Shown here in pieces: positions 41,551 to 53,900 of a stretch of 64,000 nucleotides of DNA. The DNA is from Trichoplax adhaerens (lineage: Eukaryota; Placozoa; Uniplacotomia; Trichoplacea; Trichoplacidae). Each line of letters begins with the position of its first letter. The stretch's first letter is position 1. The DNA is taken from assembly GCF_000150275.1 (NCBI RefSeq), contig NW_002060944.1, forward strand, positions 4,909,080 to 4,973,079. Reading direction: 5' to 3'. A program made the translations under genes and the position numbers. Below the pieces are notes generated by a model that saw only the letters and a list, made by a program, of their open reading frames with translations, had not been told where the DNA came from and ran no database searches.

Positions 41551-41668
41551 CAAATAAAGAGTTTGGGATTTGACAAGGTGATGAGAAAGAGTTTGGGATT
41601 TGGCAAGGTGATGAGAAAGAGTTTAGGATTGAGCAAGGTGATGAGAAAGAGTTTGGGATTTGGCAAGG
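41551..41668. repeat. Four-copy 30-bp tandem repeat in the SEC22B 5' flank
   Basis: The unit AAAGAGTTTGGGATTTGGCA followed by AGGTGATGAG is repeated nearly four times. Copy 1 has TTTGACA, copy 3 reads TTTAGGATTGAGCA and the last copy ends after GGCAAGG. It starts only 36 bases upstream of the SEC22B ATG, so it lies in the leader or core promoter. Confidence 0.9.
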
Positions 41669-42385
41669 CTCTCGTTGGCAGTTGACTGAAGAAATTTTCC
41701 GTTAAAGTCTAGTTTCCTATCGGACCTCTGCACGACCGTCCGCTCGTCTGTCCACTCTGTCGTTCACTCTGATGCAGTACCGTGCGGTATAGTGTGCTGT
41801 AGTTGTTGCTGCTGCATACTGTAGTAACCATATGTATCGTACTATACTGTAGTAACGGTACTAAATAGTAATGTCAAGAAATTTTCCCTTGCAGTCCAGT
41901 CTTGACCTGAGCAAGGTTCGGTTGTCCGCTTGTCTGTCCACTCTGTTGTGCACCGGGATACAGTACGGTGCGGACTGGACCGGACTGGACTGGACCAGAC
42001 TGAACTAGACTGGACTGGACTGGATAGTAATGTCGTGACGTGGCACGGGTGACCCACAGCCGTGAGGACTTCGTTGTACTGTACTGAGTGTACAGTGTAC
42101 AGTGTACAGTACAGTACACTGGTGTACCGTACTGTAGTGGACAGGCTGACAGCACCATCGGCTGCAGTAGCTGCCCCTAAGTTAAGTGCCACTAGGCAAA
42201 TTCAATCAAGTTGAACAGTGCTCTAGGTGCCCCACATTTCCCAAGCACAATCTGCTCAACACTTCGTTGACGGCTTCTGCTGTGGACTACAACTTCCTAA
42301 TACAGCATTGATGCTCCTTTGACCAGTATTTTGGACTGCAGCCGCGTTATAATATCATGTCCTAAGGGCAGAGAGCAGCTCCAGG
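41669..42385. promoter_or_regulatory. Shared upstream region of SEC22B and SRD5A3, repeat-rich
   Basis: The two start codons are 870 bp apart and divergent, so this interval must contain both promoters. It is more GC-rich than its surroundings. It holds a diverged duplication (about 41692-41800 and 41876-41985, both with GAAATTTTCC, CCGCTYGTCTGTCCACTCTG and GCAGTACCGTGCGG/ACAGTACGGTGCGG). It also holds a run of GGACTGGAC units (41970-42025) and clustered TGTACAGTGTACAG palindromes (42085-42140). Confidence 0.6.
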
Positions 42386-43831
42386 ATGGACGGTTTCGCA
42401 TTAATATGGGGCTGTCTTTTAGCCATTGTTTTAGCTCAAGTTTTGGCTTATATCTTATGCCATCATCGTTTACCACTCTTCATCCGGGCTACATATGAAT
42501 GGGGCAAGCTGCTTGATGAGAATACTTCTGCATTCAATCGAAAGTGGCTAGTCCCTAAAAGGTCAGACACTGAAACACCAAATACATTGTATGGTAATAA
42601 GAGCTGTAGGTGATGGACTAGTTAAAGTTGAGCTAAGCGTTCTTGATCAACAATGCAAGTTGCATTTCTGCTGTCAGCAACTTTTCAATTCTTGCAAAGT
42701 ACAGACTCTGCAAAATACTGGACGATAGGCTACGGTTACAACCAACAGGTCTTTTGTAGGCTAGTGTTACTCTAGTGATCTTGATCACAAGTTGCTTTTC
42801 TGCAATCGTTAACTTTTGAATTCTTGCAAAGTACAATCTCTGCAGAATGCAGAAGGATAGACTATGGTGATAATCAACAGGTCTTTTATAGACGAGTGGA
42901 TTAATCTATTGATAATCTCGTTTTGTAGGTACTTTGCACATTTCTACTGGATAGGAAGTACTTTTACTCTTCTCACTCTATCCGTGCTTTTCTCTAGCTG
43001 TAACAAACAGCAAAAGTTTTTGTGCTATCAAATCATCATTCAAGTAAAGGAAGTATTTGGCTACTTAGACTCTGCCAATTATTACACGATTAAGACCTCA
43101 TCTATTATCCTTTCTCTGGTATTGCTATCCCTGCAAACATTTCGACGTCTCTACGAATGCTTATTTATCTCAAAATTTTCACAATCGGCACAAATGCATT
43201 TAGGTCATTACTTGTTGGGAGGAATGTTTTACATACTAGTTAATTTAACAATCATATCTGATGGATCTTTCTTAACATCAGGTTTGTTGGTAATATTTTG
43301 CTCTTTCTATAGTTTATATTATAGTAGTTATATAGTATAACTGTTCACTGTTAAAGCGTTATAGCTCTTAACGCGTCAATTATAGGAGTATGTGTATCAA
43401 CTTACGTAAAAGACTAGTATTAAGTAATTGATTCGAATTGCATTCTAGATGGGGATACTTTCCGGTTGAAAGATCTATCAACTGCCACCAATATTATTGG
43501 AGTCTGCATATTCTGTTGGGGTAGTTTGCATCAACATCGATGCCATAATATCTTAGCTCAGTTACGCGTAGGAAGCTCATCTCACAACAACTATGGAGTT
43601 CCAAGAGGTGATTGGTTCAACTACGTTTCGTGTCCTCATTACCTATCAGAAATTATCATCTATTTTTCTATCGGATTCATTTTAAGTCTTGACCATCAGT
43701 CATGGTGGCTGTTATTGGCTTTCATTACAACGATGCTCTCCTTAGGAGCTGTCCAAACAAACCAATGGTATTATCAGAATTTTTCAAATTATCCTGAAGA
43801 TCGTCGAGCTATCATTCCATTTTTGTTATGA
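42386..43831 (+). CDS. SRD5A3: Polyprenol reductase SRD5A3 (complete)
   Basis: Three exons (42386-42561, 42929-43281, 43449-43831) give 303 residues ending TGA. The protein is strongly hydrophobic with several membrane spans. It carries family landmarks in order: VPKRYFAHFYWIGS, SLQTFRRLYECLFISKFS, LHQHRCHNILAQLR, YGVPRGDWFNYVSCPHYLSE (the reductase signature), and a C-terminal FSNYPEDRRAIIPFLL. SRD5A3 reduces polyprenol to dolichol in the ER, which supplies the lipid carrier for N-glycosylation. An AATAAA at 43834-43839 lies almost on top of the stop codon. Human SRD5A3 is slightly longer at the N-terminus. Confidence 0.95.
42642..42898. repeat. Two-copy 130-bp duplication in SRD5A3 intron 1
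   Basis: Copies at about 42642-42772 and 42774-42898 share TTCTTGCAAAGTACA, CTCTGCA, a GATAG segment and AACAGGTCTTTTRTAG. The second copy ends just before the splice acceptor of exon 2 (42929). Confidence 0.8.
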
Positions 43832-43839
43832 AGAATAAA

Positions 43840-46800
43840 TTAACTTATCTCATTAGCCGCTAAATGAAGTTACAATATTGTATATATCTAGTCTTGTTGT
43901 CTATTTATGTACATTGAATTTTATGGTCAATAACCATAGGTAAAGCGTTGATATTTTCACACAAAAAATGAAGCACAAGATATTATCACATACGAGTATG
44001 CTGTTTCTATTTAGCGTATGAATACGCTATTTCGCTATTGTAAAGTACGTGATGCATTGATTAAGACATTATTGGTCATCATTTGTTATTATTATTAGTA
44101 CCTTCATAAAATGAAGCAATAGAATGTATTAGTACATATGCAGTACTGCAGTACATTGTTATACTCAATATGCAAACTATTCTGACCACTATTTGTGCAA
44201 GATTACCTCTTCCATGCTCAGTTGTCGAACTGATAAATAAATTTTAATTTTGTATATTTATATTGCTCTTCAATCCCAGTATAATCTTTGATTCTCAACC
44301 GTTTTCTATTACTTATTGACCATTTTCGAGTACAATTTGCAAATATTGAAGCTGGATCTATTGTACAGGCTGCAAATGCTGTCGATTTACTTGTAAAATT
44401 TGCTATATCACTTATCTATATGCCATAAAATAAATTTAGAATTAATTAATTGCAGCTACTGTAGTATTCAAACATCGATCAAGAGTTCATGTCTCGTCTA
44501 TGCAATGGCAGTCATCCATTTTAAGCAAAGCATAGTATGGTCCGAACTATAGTTATATGCTTGTATAAGTCGTACGAGACAACACAGTTATTAACTTCTA
44601 TACGAGTGCATATAGAGATATATATAATTATTTCTGTAGGCGCATGACACTACTGCTTACTATCATAAGTAAAGTATCTTATTCACATTAAGCAAGGTAT
44701 CATGAGCTGAAATCTTGTTCCAGATTGAATGATACGACTTTACGAGTATAACACCTACAGATATCATTAGAAATAGCCTTCATGCAGCATGGTGTGCTCG
44801 TTTGGCTAGTTATTGATAATTAATTATAAAAATCGAATTATGTAGACAGCCAGACATAGATTTGAGTGTCATAAATTGAACTCTCCATCGACGCAGTTAC
44901 TAGCTGAAATCTTCTGCCAGATTGAATGATACGACTTTACGAGTATAACATCTATTGATATTATTAGAAATAGCCTTCATACAGCATGGTATGCTCGTTT
45001 GGCTAGTTATTGATAATTAATTATAAAAATCGAATTATGTTGACAGTCAGACATAGATTTGAGTGTCATAAATTGAACTCTCCATCGACGCAGTTACTAG
45101 CTGAAATCTTCTGCCAGATTGAATGATACGACTTTACGAGTATAACATCTATTGCTATTATTAGAAATAGCCTTCATACAGCATGGTGTGCTCGTTTGGC
45201 TAGTTATTGATAATTAATTATAAAGATCGAATTATGCTGACAGTCAGATATAGATATCGACGCAGCTACTAGCTGAAATCTTCTGCCAGATTGAATGATA
45301 CGACTTTACGAGTATAACATCTATTGATATTATTAGAAATAGCCTTCATGCGGCATGGTGTGCTCGTTTGGCTAGTTATTGATAATTAATTATAAAAATC
45401 GAATTATGCTGGCAGTCAGATATAGATTTGAGTGTCATAAATTGAACTCTCCATCGACGTAGTTACTATGACGACTAGAGGAATCGTAGCAGGACATGCA
45501 GGTAAAAGTACAATACTAACTACGGTATGGGTACTGTACATTACGTTGAACACTGGGCGGTACGATACTGTACTATAAGGTGCAGCATACAGTATGATAC
45601 TATACAATTCTACCGTACAGACTGTACAGTATATAAAGCGAAATCTGCCCGCCTCGAAGTCACTCCACGTGCTGCACTAGTCGGCTTGAACTGGATAGGA
45701 AAGCTTAAAGTCCTGGTTGGATTTTCTTTTTTCCAAGCACTTCCTGGCAAAACTCGATGTCTACTGGAGAAAAAGAGAGGATCGCCACTATTATAGCTTC
45801 TATAGTAATGGCGGTATGACTCCATACTGTCGTTAGCATGAAAATGAACTACAAGAAAATCTACATTTAAAAGACGAGCACTTAATCGACAAGATGGATG
45901 GTCGATTTTTTAATGGCCAAAGGGTATTGATGAAGCGATGAGATGATATTCGCAATGCACGATATCGTGCAAGTCTGTTCAAGTCTACAAGTAAATTGGC
46001 TGGTGTTGTCTCGCAGATAGTTCTTAATAATTCTTAGATGCGTAGACAAGGTCACCGCCATAACTCACCAAAGACTGCAGCTTGAATTTTTGCTAATGGA
46101 TAGCTCAAGTTTGCCTTGAAAGCGATGGAATGAGTCCGCTTCAACAACGAGGTTCTTAAAGCACATCTTGGACTAATCACCTATATTTATCACGTAAGTA
46201 AATTGGATAAGACGCTTTATTTCATGCAATGACATTGCTTGAAAGATTTGTTAACTGCTATGTCAAAGGAATTGAGGATGCGATCTGTAAAATGATGAGA
46301 ACAACCCTGACACCTCTTGTATGAGTGTTTAAAAAATCACGATGAATAGTACTAGATTAGTCTTTCTGATACGATCGCTTCTACAATATCTTTCATTTCT
46401 AGACAGCGGTAACCTTCCATACTAAACTATGTATTGTATAAAGATTGAAACTATTGACTGAAATGATTTTTCTATATTGTCATTAGTAGATATGGTGGAA
46501 GAGATAACAACTGAGAACTGAGATACAATTGGAGAGATGAGAAAGACTGTAAATTGCCATTGAAGACTCATAGCACGATGACAAGTTATTGCGCAGTCAT
46601 GAGAGATTGGAAAGTAGACCTCGGATCATATGTAATGTACTTCCATCGATTGAAACATTTTCGTGTAAATCAAGCATTAAGATAGATACATTTTAAACTA
46701 TTTACTACGTATAATAAACTAAATTGAGATGGAAGCGTCTCAGACCGCTGGATAAAAATGTTTTGAAATAATGAATTTTCTATGTGGAATTGCAAATTCT

Positions 46801-47903
46801 GTATTATTGAATTGGTTGACGAAAAAAGAAAATAAATTCTTTTATCAATTTACTGTAAGAAAATAGCTGAAATTTTCTGATTTATCGATACTGTACTCTA
46901 TATCTAGTTATGGACTGCTATCGCCCAATGGATACATTTTACGGTATAGTTGATGCTGATCAGATAATCCATTATTTCTAGGCTGGCCTTTGTAAATGCC
47001 TCTATTACAGTATAACAAGCTCGTGAACTGCTATTAAAGGAAGTTCTTCATTATACGTAGAATAGCCTTGAACACTACTTGTAGGTCAGGTTGTAACCCG
47101 ACTTGTAATGCATGGTTTATTCGATTGTGAGTGAAAATTGAGTTCTATAGCATTACAATCGAGCATACAGTATGCCTAGGGCTTATTACTAAATCTATTT
47201 ACAGTTTATAAAACTGAGATTGCAAATGTCTGCTGTACAGCATAAAATACATTATCGTACTACTTACAGTAAATCATGTTAAGTTATAAACTGTAGAATC
47301 TACAGTGATGATCCATTGCCAACGAACAAGAAGGCATATACAATATCCAAGTCAAAGTACATGTTGTGGTATATGTACAATAGCTTGTGTCAGCGATCTT
47401 TACTGTAAACGAATTCTAAAATGCTTAACATTACCGCTCGTGGAGGCAGCAGCTTGGAATGGCATCATACGATATGTCATGATGTTAAACACGCATTCTA
47501 TGCGCACATCTTGATGAGATAACATGAACAGTATAGATCACTCCTAAGTTATTTTGTTAAAAACATTATGACGTTAGAGAAAAGCTTAATAACAATACTT
47601 CTATACCATCTATTCGATAACTACTATGTCCGTAATAATTATATATACGAGTATACAATATGCGGATCTAAAACTAAACCTAGCAACTGTAATTAAAGTA
47701 CGAATATTTTTTTTGCCTATATGGCACAATTATAGCAAACGCTTTCATACCTACAATATCAAATTTTAAGTAATTCCAAAAAATTACCAAGGTTTATTGT
47801 AAATACAAAGAATAGCAATATATCGGCAATTAAACAATGTATTCAAACACCGCTCGCCGATAATATCGTTGAAAGCAATTTAATTTCACACATTGAAAAT
47901 ATT
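43840..47903. other. Repeat-rich spacer between SRD5A3 and EDEM3
   Basis: No exon-like frame is convincing on either strand. Open frames of 60-90 codons near 45416-45825 and 47305-47514 carry no recognisable domain. The stretch contains the ~195-bp array (44705-45470) and many TACTGTA/TACAGTA and ATACGAGTAT words. It must also contain the 3' UTRs of the two convergent genes. Confidence 0.6.
44705..45470. repeat. Four-copy tandem array of about 195 bp
   Basis: Four copies start near 44706, 44902, 45099 and 45266. Each begins AGCTGAAATCTTSTKCCAG, carries GATACGACTTTACGAGTATA, then CAGCATGGTRTGCTCGTTTG and GATAATTAATTATAAARATC. Copies 1-2 and 2-3 are nearly identical. The third lacks the GAGTGTCATAAATTGAACTC segment that ends the others. 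No coding frame runs through it. Confidence 0.92.
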
Positions 47904-50900
47904 TTATGGCGAATCCTCATTGTCTTCTAAAATAATGTCTTCATCTCCCGTTTGACTTTGGACTGACTTGCTAATTTTATTAGCTAATGGATCGGAAGTC
48001 CTTGACTTATCAGTATCTGGCGCTTTTGTCATTTGCATTGTATCTGTTTCTGTGGTTGCTGTAGATGTGACTACATTGTCAGGAGAAACTGAGTATTTCC
48101 AATCTATGTCGAAAATAGTACAAATCAGCATTAAAATCAATCTTGCACGAATGGACGATGTGGTAATCGTTAATTAAATATCTGCAAATTTACATCAATA
48201 GAAATGACCACTTTAACTTACTACTAATAGCTCGTGCTCCTAAAAGGATCTCAAATTTAGAGTCACTGTTCCGTACCGCCTCAATAAGTATCTTTCCTTC
48301 TTTCTGGAAAAGGAACACTGCCGGTATTTTAATATCGTTATTTTGATCCCCGCTCATAGCAAACACCTGATGGGAATGTGCGGAACTTCCCTCGGTATTA
48401 TCTAACAAGGTGATGAAATATAACTTATACTGTTAGTAAAATATATTATCAATTTTGTTGTTGATGTAGCAAAACTATTGCATTATTTATCATAACTACC
48501 TATTACTATCAAGCCTATCGCTCCACTTGCTTGAACATTTCTGGCCTAAATATGAAATTAAATTGTCATTAAGAAATTGATCTATACCATAAAAGTGCAA
48601 GCACAGAATCAATTTAGTACCTTATCGATAAACATGCAATCACCACGCTTAGTAATGACTATTTTCCCAGATACGTCATCGAAGTTATTTAAAGCGGTAC
48701 ATCCACTAACAGGATTTGATATGGCTGCAAACCCTCTTACATGATATTTTGCCGTCAAATTTTTTCCAAATTGCGCCGGGCCCGCTGATAAAGTTACAAG
48801 TCCATTATGAGGCGCGGAAAGAAGCTGAACTACGCGAGGTTGGATTACTACCATAAAAAGAATGCATGTAATCGTCAACTATTGCAGAAATATTGTAATA
48901 GTAGAATATAAAATACCCAATATAAATATAATAATGTATAAATATCATACCGGGATTTTCTTTGATAATACGATTAACCTCAATGACTTGTCGCATAAAT
49001 TCTAAGCCTAATTCTGCATCTTTTGGTGATTTTGCCTAACAAGAACGATTATTAGATCAAGTCCATTAGCTAAGCAAAGTTGATTGTTTCTTTTTATAGT
49101 TATTAATGTATATTGCTTTGAAACTATAAAATTACCAATAAAATACTACTAAAGGTAATAACGCAGATGTCTGACGAAGACTTACAATACTAGGCATATG
49201 TTGTAAGTGTAAGCGGCCATCTTGTATTGAAACGATCTGTACGCCCATTTCTTGTAAAAGTTTCTGATGTTCTAAATTACCGATCACCAGGTCAGAGGGC
49301 TTTAATTTGAGATTGTCTGCGTTTATACTAAAGAAGTACCGATAAGAATTCAAAATAAGTTTTATTGCACGCAAGAGCAACATAAATATTGCCATATTCA
49401 GTTTAATTACGCCTGTGATGCATCTTTTGGGTCACATTGTTTTTCAGTAGTTCCTGAACGCAAATTCATAGTAAACTTTGAAAAACTGTTGGATTTATCA
49501 TTATTTGCAGGGCAAGTCGAGGCATCCATGGTAAAATTAATAGTTTTATTTTCCATGACACGATCGATCTAGTTCGATAGGCAGTTGATTAGTAATTGCA
49601 CAATAGTGCGCATAGGTAGTACTGAAGTAAAAGTAAATGCTATAACCCAATCACAACATAAGTTAGTGTAGTTATGAAGCTACCTCGGAAATACGAATGT
49701 TGGATAGTGATAAAGGCAATAAATGAGCTTCAGTAGTAAAAATAAAGTTATCGATTGGTAAAATCACATCTTCCTTTTCCGCAAATAGGAGGTAAAGATA
49801 CTTAAAAGTCTCGGCAAAGACGAAAGAATCCAATCTGTAAATGGATAGTTGGCAATGTTAATACCAACAGTTACTATTAAAGATAAGATTTTTACAGCTT
49901 GACGATTTACCTATCTTCTTGACTCAATGTACGAACATCTTTTAGTGCAGCAAATCCGCACGGAACACGAGCGTAGTTGTTTAAGTTTTCTACGATGGAT
50001 TTACCTACCTCTAAATAAAATGGGTCACGGGTTGCCTATAGGATATAAAGTAGCATTACGAGGCTGCTGTGATTAAAATTGACTTGCATTTGGCAATGCA
50101 AGAAAACAACAGTTGTACCTTATATAAAAAATAGGTGCTCTCAGCAAATTCTGGACGAAGTGGATGATGAGGCCAGTATACACCCAGATTAGGCGTGAAG
50201 GCCTGCATTTAAAAAGAAGTAACGCTATCTTTTATTGGAATGGCACAGAGTAAAATGAAAAAATTTATGCCATACCTCAGGAATAAAATTATGTTTTTTT
50301 GTAATCTCATACAACCATTGATGTGTTATCACAGCAGACTTTAGGTCTCCTTTCAATACCTACAAAATCGTATAAATATTAATTGATTATATAAGATTGT
50401 TTAGCACAATTATCCAATATAGTAGCAATTACCTGTAATCCAGGCCAAAAAGCTTGTAAAGCATCCATGTACGGGCGAGAGGCATATCGTGGTCGATGCA
50501 TTAATACATTTACAAGCATTGGTCCTTGGCTAATGTAGTTCATGATGGCTTCGTAATGCTTTTAGATCAGAAATAACAAACGTCATTATTTTAAAATCCA
50601 TGAGTATCGGTAGACTGCACAATAATAGTAACTGCTATATAAACATTACTTTATTACCGTATTGAATCGATGGAGAAACGTTTCATCACCAAGTAAAATA
50701 TAAGCTTTTAGACAATATTCATAGTACGAATCGAAGCCTGCACCAACTCCACTATCTAAATATCAAAAGGGCAGTGAAAAAATTTCAAATTACGGGGATT
50801 ATCATATCAGGGTATGGCAAAGCTAACCACGATATCGAACGAATATAGACTGCGAACATAATGATACCATCCACTATAATGAATCACATACTGTATGGTA

Positions 50901-53900
50901 GATAAATACCTTTTGTTATCCAGTCACCATCATTTACATCGATTGTTTGACCCAGTAAATTGCTATGTCGCTGTCGACGTTTCCATAATTGCTTCATTAC
51001 CAGTCGGGCTTTTAACTACACGTATATGTGCATTTAAGATTTAGGTCAAATAGGATTAAATTTTGGAAAAAAAATTTTAAAGGCAAATTTTACTGTGGGT
51101 GCAATACCTCAAAAGTAGCATTTTGGGACCACCGGCTAAGCGCAGCAAATTCTAGCAAAACTGTTCCTGCGCAAGATAAACAAGTAGAACGTCCAGTACT
51201 GCTGGTAGATAATTCTTTATTGATGCCATACTTGAGATTAACCTAGAGTGTTGAGATGATGTAATGTTAATTGTGCGTTAAAAAAAGTAACAGTTCACTT
51301 ATGATCATTTAGGCAGAATTTTCAGTTACTTACTCTAGGATATGGTATCCCAGTAGGCGAATTAAAAGCCGGTAGTAGACGATTACCAATATCTTTTGCT
51401 TTATCTAGCAACTCGTTATTATACCATTGTAATTCAGGTCTTCCGCTTTCTTTAAGATGGGCTGCGACGGCATGGCCTCCCAGAAGTCCGCTAAATATGT
51501 ATATTAATAAACAAGGGACATGAACTATCTGTAATCCATTTTTTTCACCTAAAATATACGATGATGTTATCTTGGCAGTAGTACTGATTGTAATTATAGT
51601 TACCCTAAAATGCGAATATTTGTTTCAAATACTGAAACAACAATATCGGTATCGAAGGATACCGTATTGATAACTGAACGGACAGCTTTATTAAATTCTG
51701 CAACATCTCCTAATACCTAATTAAAATGTTTGAAGCGAAATATCATTCAGTCAAAATATAGTTAACATAATTTATAATGATCACAATTTGATAAAGCTTG
51801 GGCTACTATTATTATTACTATCCAGCGCAATATAAATCCATCTTGCAAAAATGATTATTGGACTTACAGCTAGCGTGTCCAGAGTATCAATCAAAGTCAG
51901 TTGAAATCTATGTATGCAAAACAACAAGTAAAACTGAAAATATCTCGTTTAAAATACGTTAACAATTATGATTGATTGTTGCTATTTCTCATGCATTGTA
52001 TGCACATGTATATATATATAGTATGATACTATTAATAATTATGATAAATATCAAAAATGGTATTGTGCACATAAAATTTACAATTACGGGAAAAAAATTT
52101 TGAAGGGTTAAAATTTGCGTTACGTATATTGCATATGTAATACTGAAGTTTCAAGCCAGTCATTGTCGATACATTAAAAATCAGTATTTAAATCCTAAAT
52201 GTGTCTGGGCAACATAGTATGGATATTTGTACATTTAGTTATTTTCAAATAATAAGTATTCAAAGTTGTAAAACCACTACATCAGTAATGTATGTAGAGA
52301 ATACTTGCATGATAGACATGAGAAAAAAAGGAACAAAGAGTAAACAGCTGAAAATTAGCTCAAAACGTAGATAAACGTTTTACTTTTTTGCCTTGTTCCA
52401 TTGAACTCATAAATCTTGAACAATCTTCATATAATTATACAGATATACAGCTTTTCTTAAATAGGGTGAGCAATAATAGTTTTAACCCATAGTGTAGTTA
52501 TTGCTATTAATTTCTCTATATACATACTTGCCAAGTGCATCATCAATATCCCCGCGATCCGGTTCTACTCCACGGATACGTCCACGACAGCTTAAAGGCA
52601 TTAATTCATCTGCGGGATAAGCATTCGTCTGAAAAGATTATCCAGGAACAATCGAATTGTCAGTGTTTCCAAAGCAAATATTATCAAAAAAGAAAGTTAT
52701 TATTTAATTTCAATACAGTGACGTCGTACACAATTCAATTTAAAAATAATGTTGAAAATACTTCCGTAATACAGAAAAACTATGTTACAGTAACAATCAT
52801 TTTTTTATTCAATCCGTTTAAAGAAGGCTACGATTTCTTGTGGGGTAACCATCAAATTACGGTATCGATTTGAAAAGAATGTAATTTAAAAATTGCGAAG
52901 CTTCTCATGTAATAATACAGTAGTGAGCTTAATAGCGTTTGACTACCTTATTAGATAATAGAATAACGTAAAGCAACTATATACCATTCCATCGTGAAAT
53001 ATTAGTGCTAGGGAGCCGTACTACCAGAGATAAAATTAAAATATTTCGTTTGCACACTAATTACAAATTTATGCTTGACTTTGTAGGCAAAGATGATTGT
53101 TATGGCCCTCAGAAGTGATTGAATAAGTAACACCTAATAAGAACCACTGAAGATATACGTTGTATTCCATCATTTAGTTATACTTTCTATAAGATCATAT
53201 TTAGTTTTGTTATAAATGGATTATATCAAAGCAATAGGATACATAAATGGGTAAGATAGGTTTTCAAATCCTCATTGTAATCAGAGATGTAGTAGCCATT
53301 TACAATTACTTGTAAAACAAATGGATCCATATATATAATCTCTTATAATAAATTAAGCAGTACAAGATCCAAAAGTAAACATAGTACATAAAAAATGTCA
53401 ATCCATTTCTTAGGAAAGCAAAAAAAGAATGGAATTGAGTTATACAGCTAATTAACATATGATGAAAATGTGTAGGATCCTATACTCTTATATATTACAG
53501 TCTTCGATTGAGAGGAATAGCAGATTTTAGTTACTATATTATATTGATTACAATTTATTAATTAATAATAATAATAATATTTCACTAAGTTTTTTACATA
53601 CCATATACGCGTTGTAGCCATGGTAGAACATTTCCAGGACTTTTTCCCTAAAAAATTGAATTGTAAAGATAAATGCTATGTTGTTTGTAATTGCAATCGT
53701 TATAAGCGCAGCATTCATGAAATGTTTTTCGATTGTAATTTTATGAAATAATTTTACTAGGCAATTTTTGGCCAAGGCTATTTTACCATTTGTAGATTAA
53801 ATAGAAATATTGAGTGTTTCTATGATGGATAAGAAATAATCTCGACGTATCTTATGGGTATAGTAGTGACAGAGTATAAGAGAAGCACTTGTACTGTTGA

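Noticed and set aside
52535-52873. 112-codon open frame on the + strand
   Set aside because: Its first part is antisense to the EDEM3 exon 52528-52628, and the rest is intron.
53648-53775. In-frame upstream extension of EDEM3 exon 2 ([11 protein letters not shown]) as an alternative signal peptide
   Set aside because: The sequence TTCAATTTTTTAG before GGAAAAAG is a good acceptor, and exon 55198-55373 offers a proper signal peptide with exactly matching phase and a total length divisible by three.
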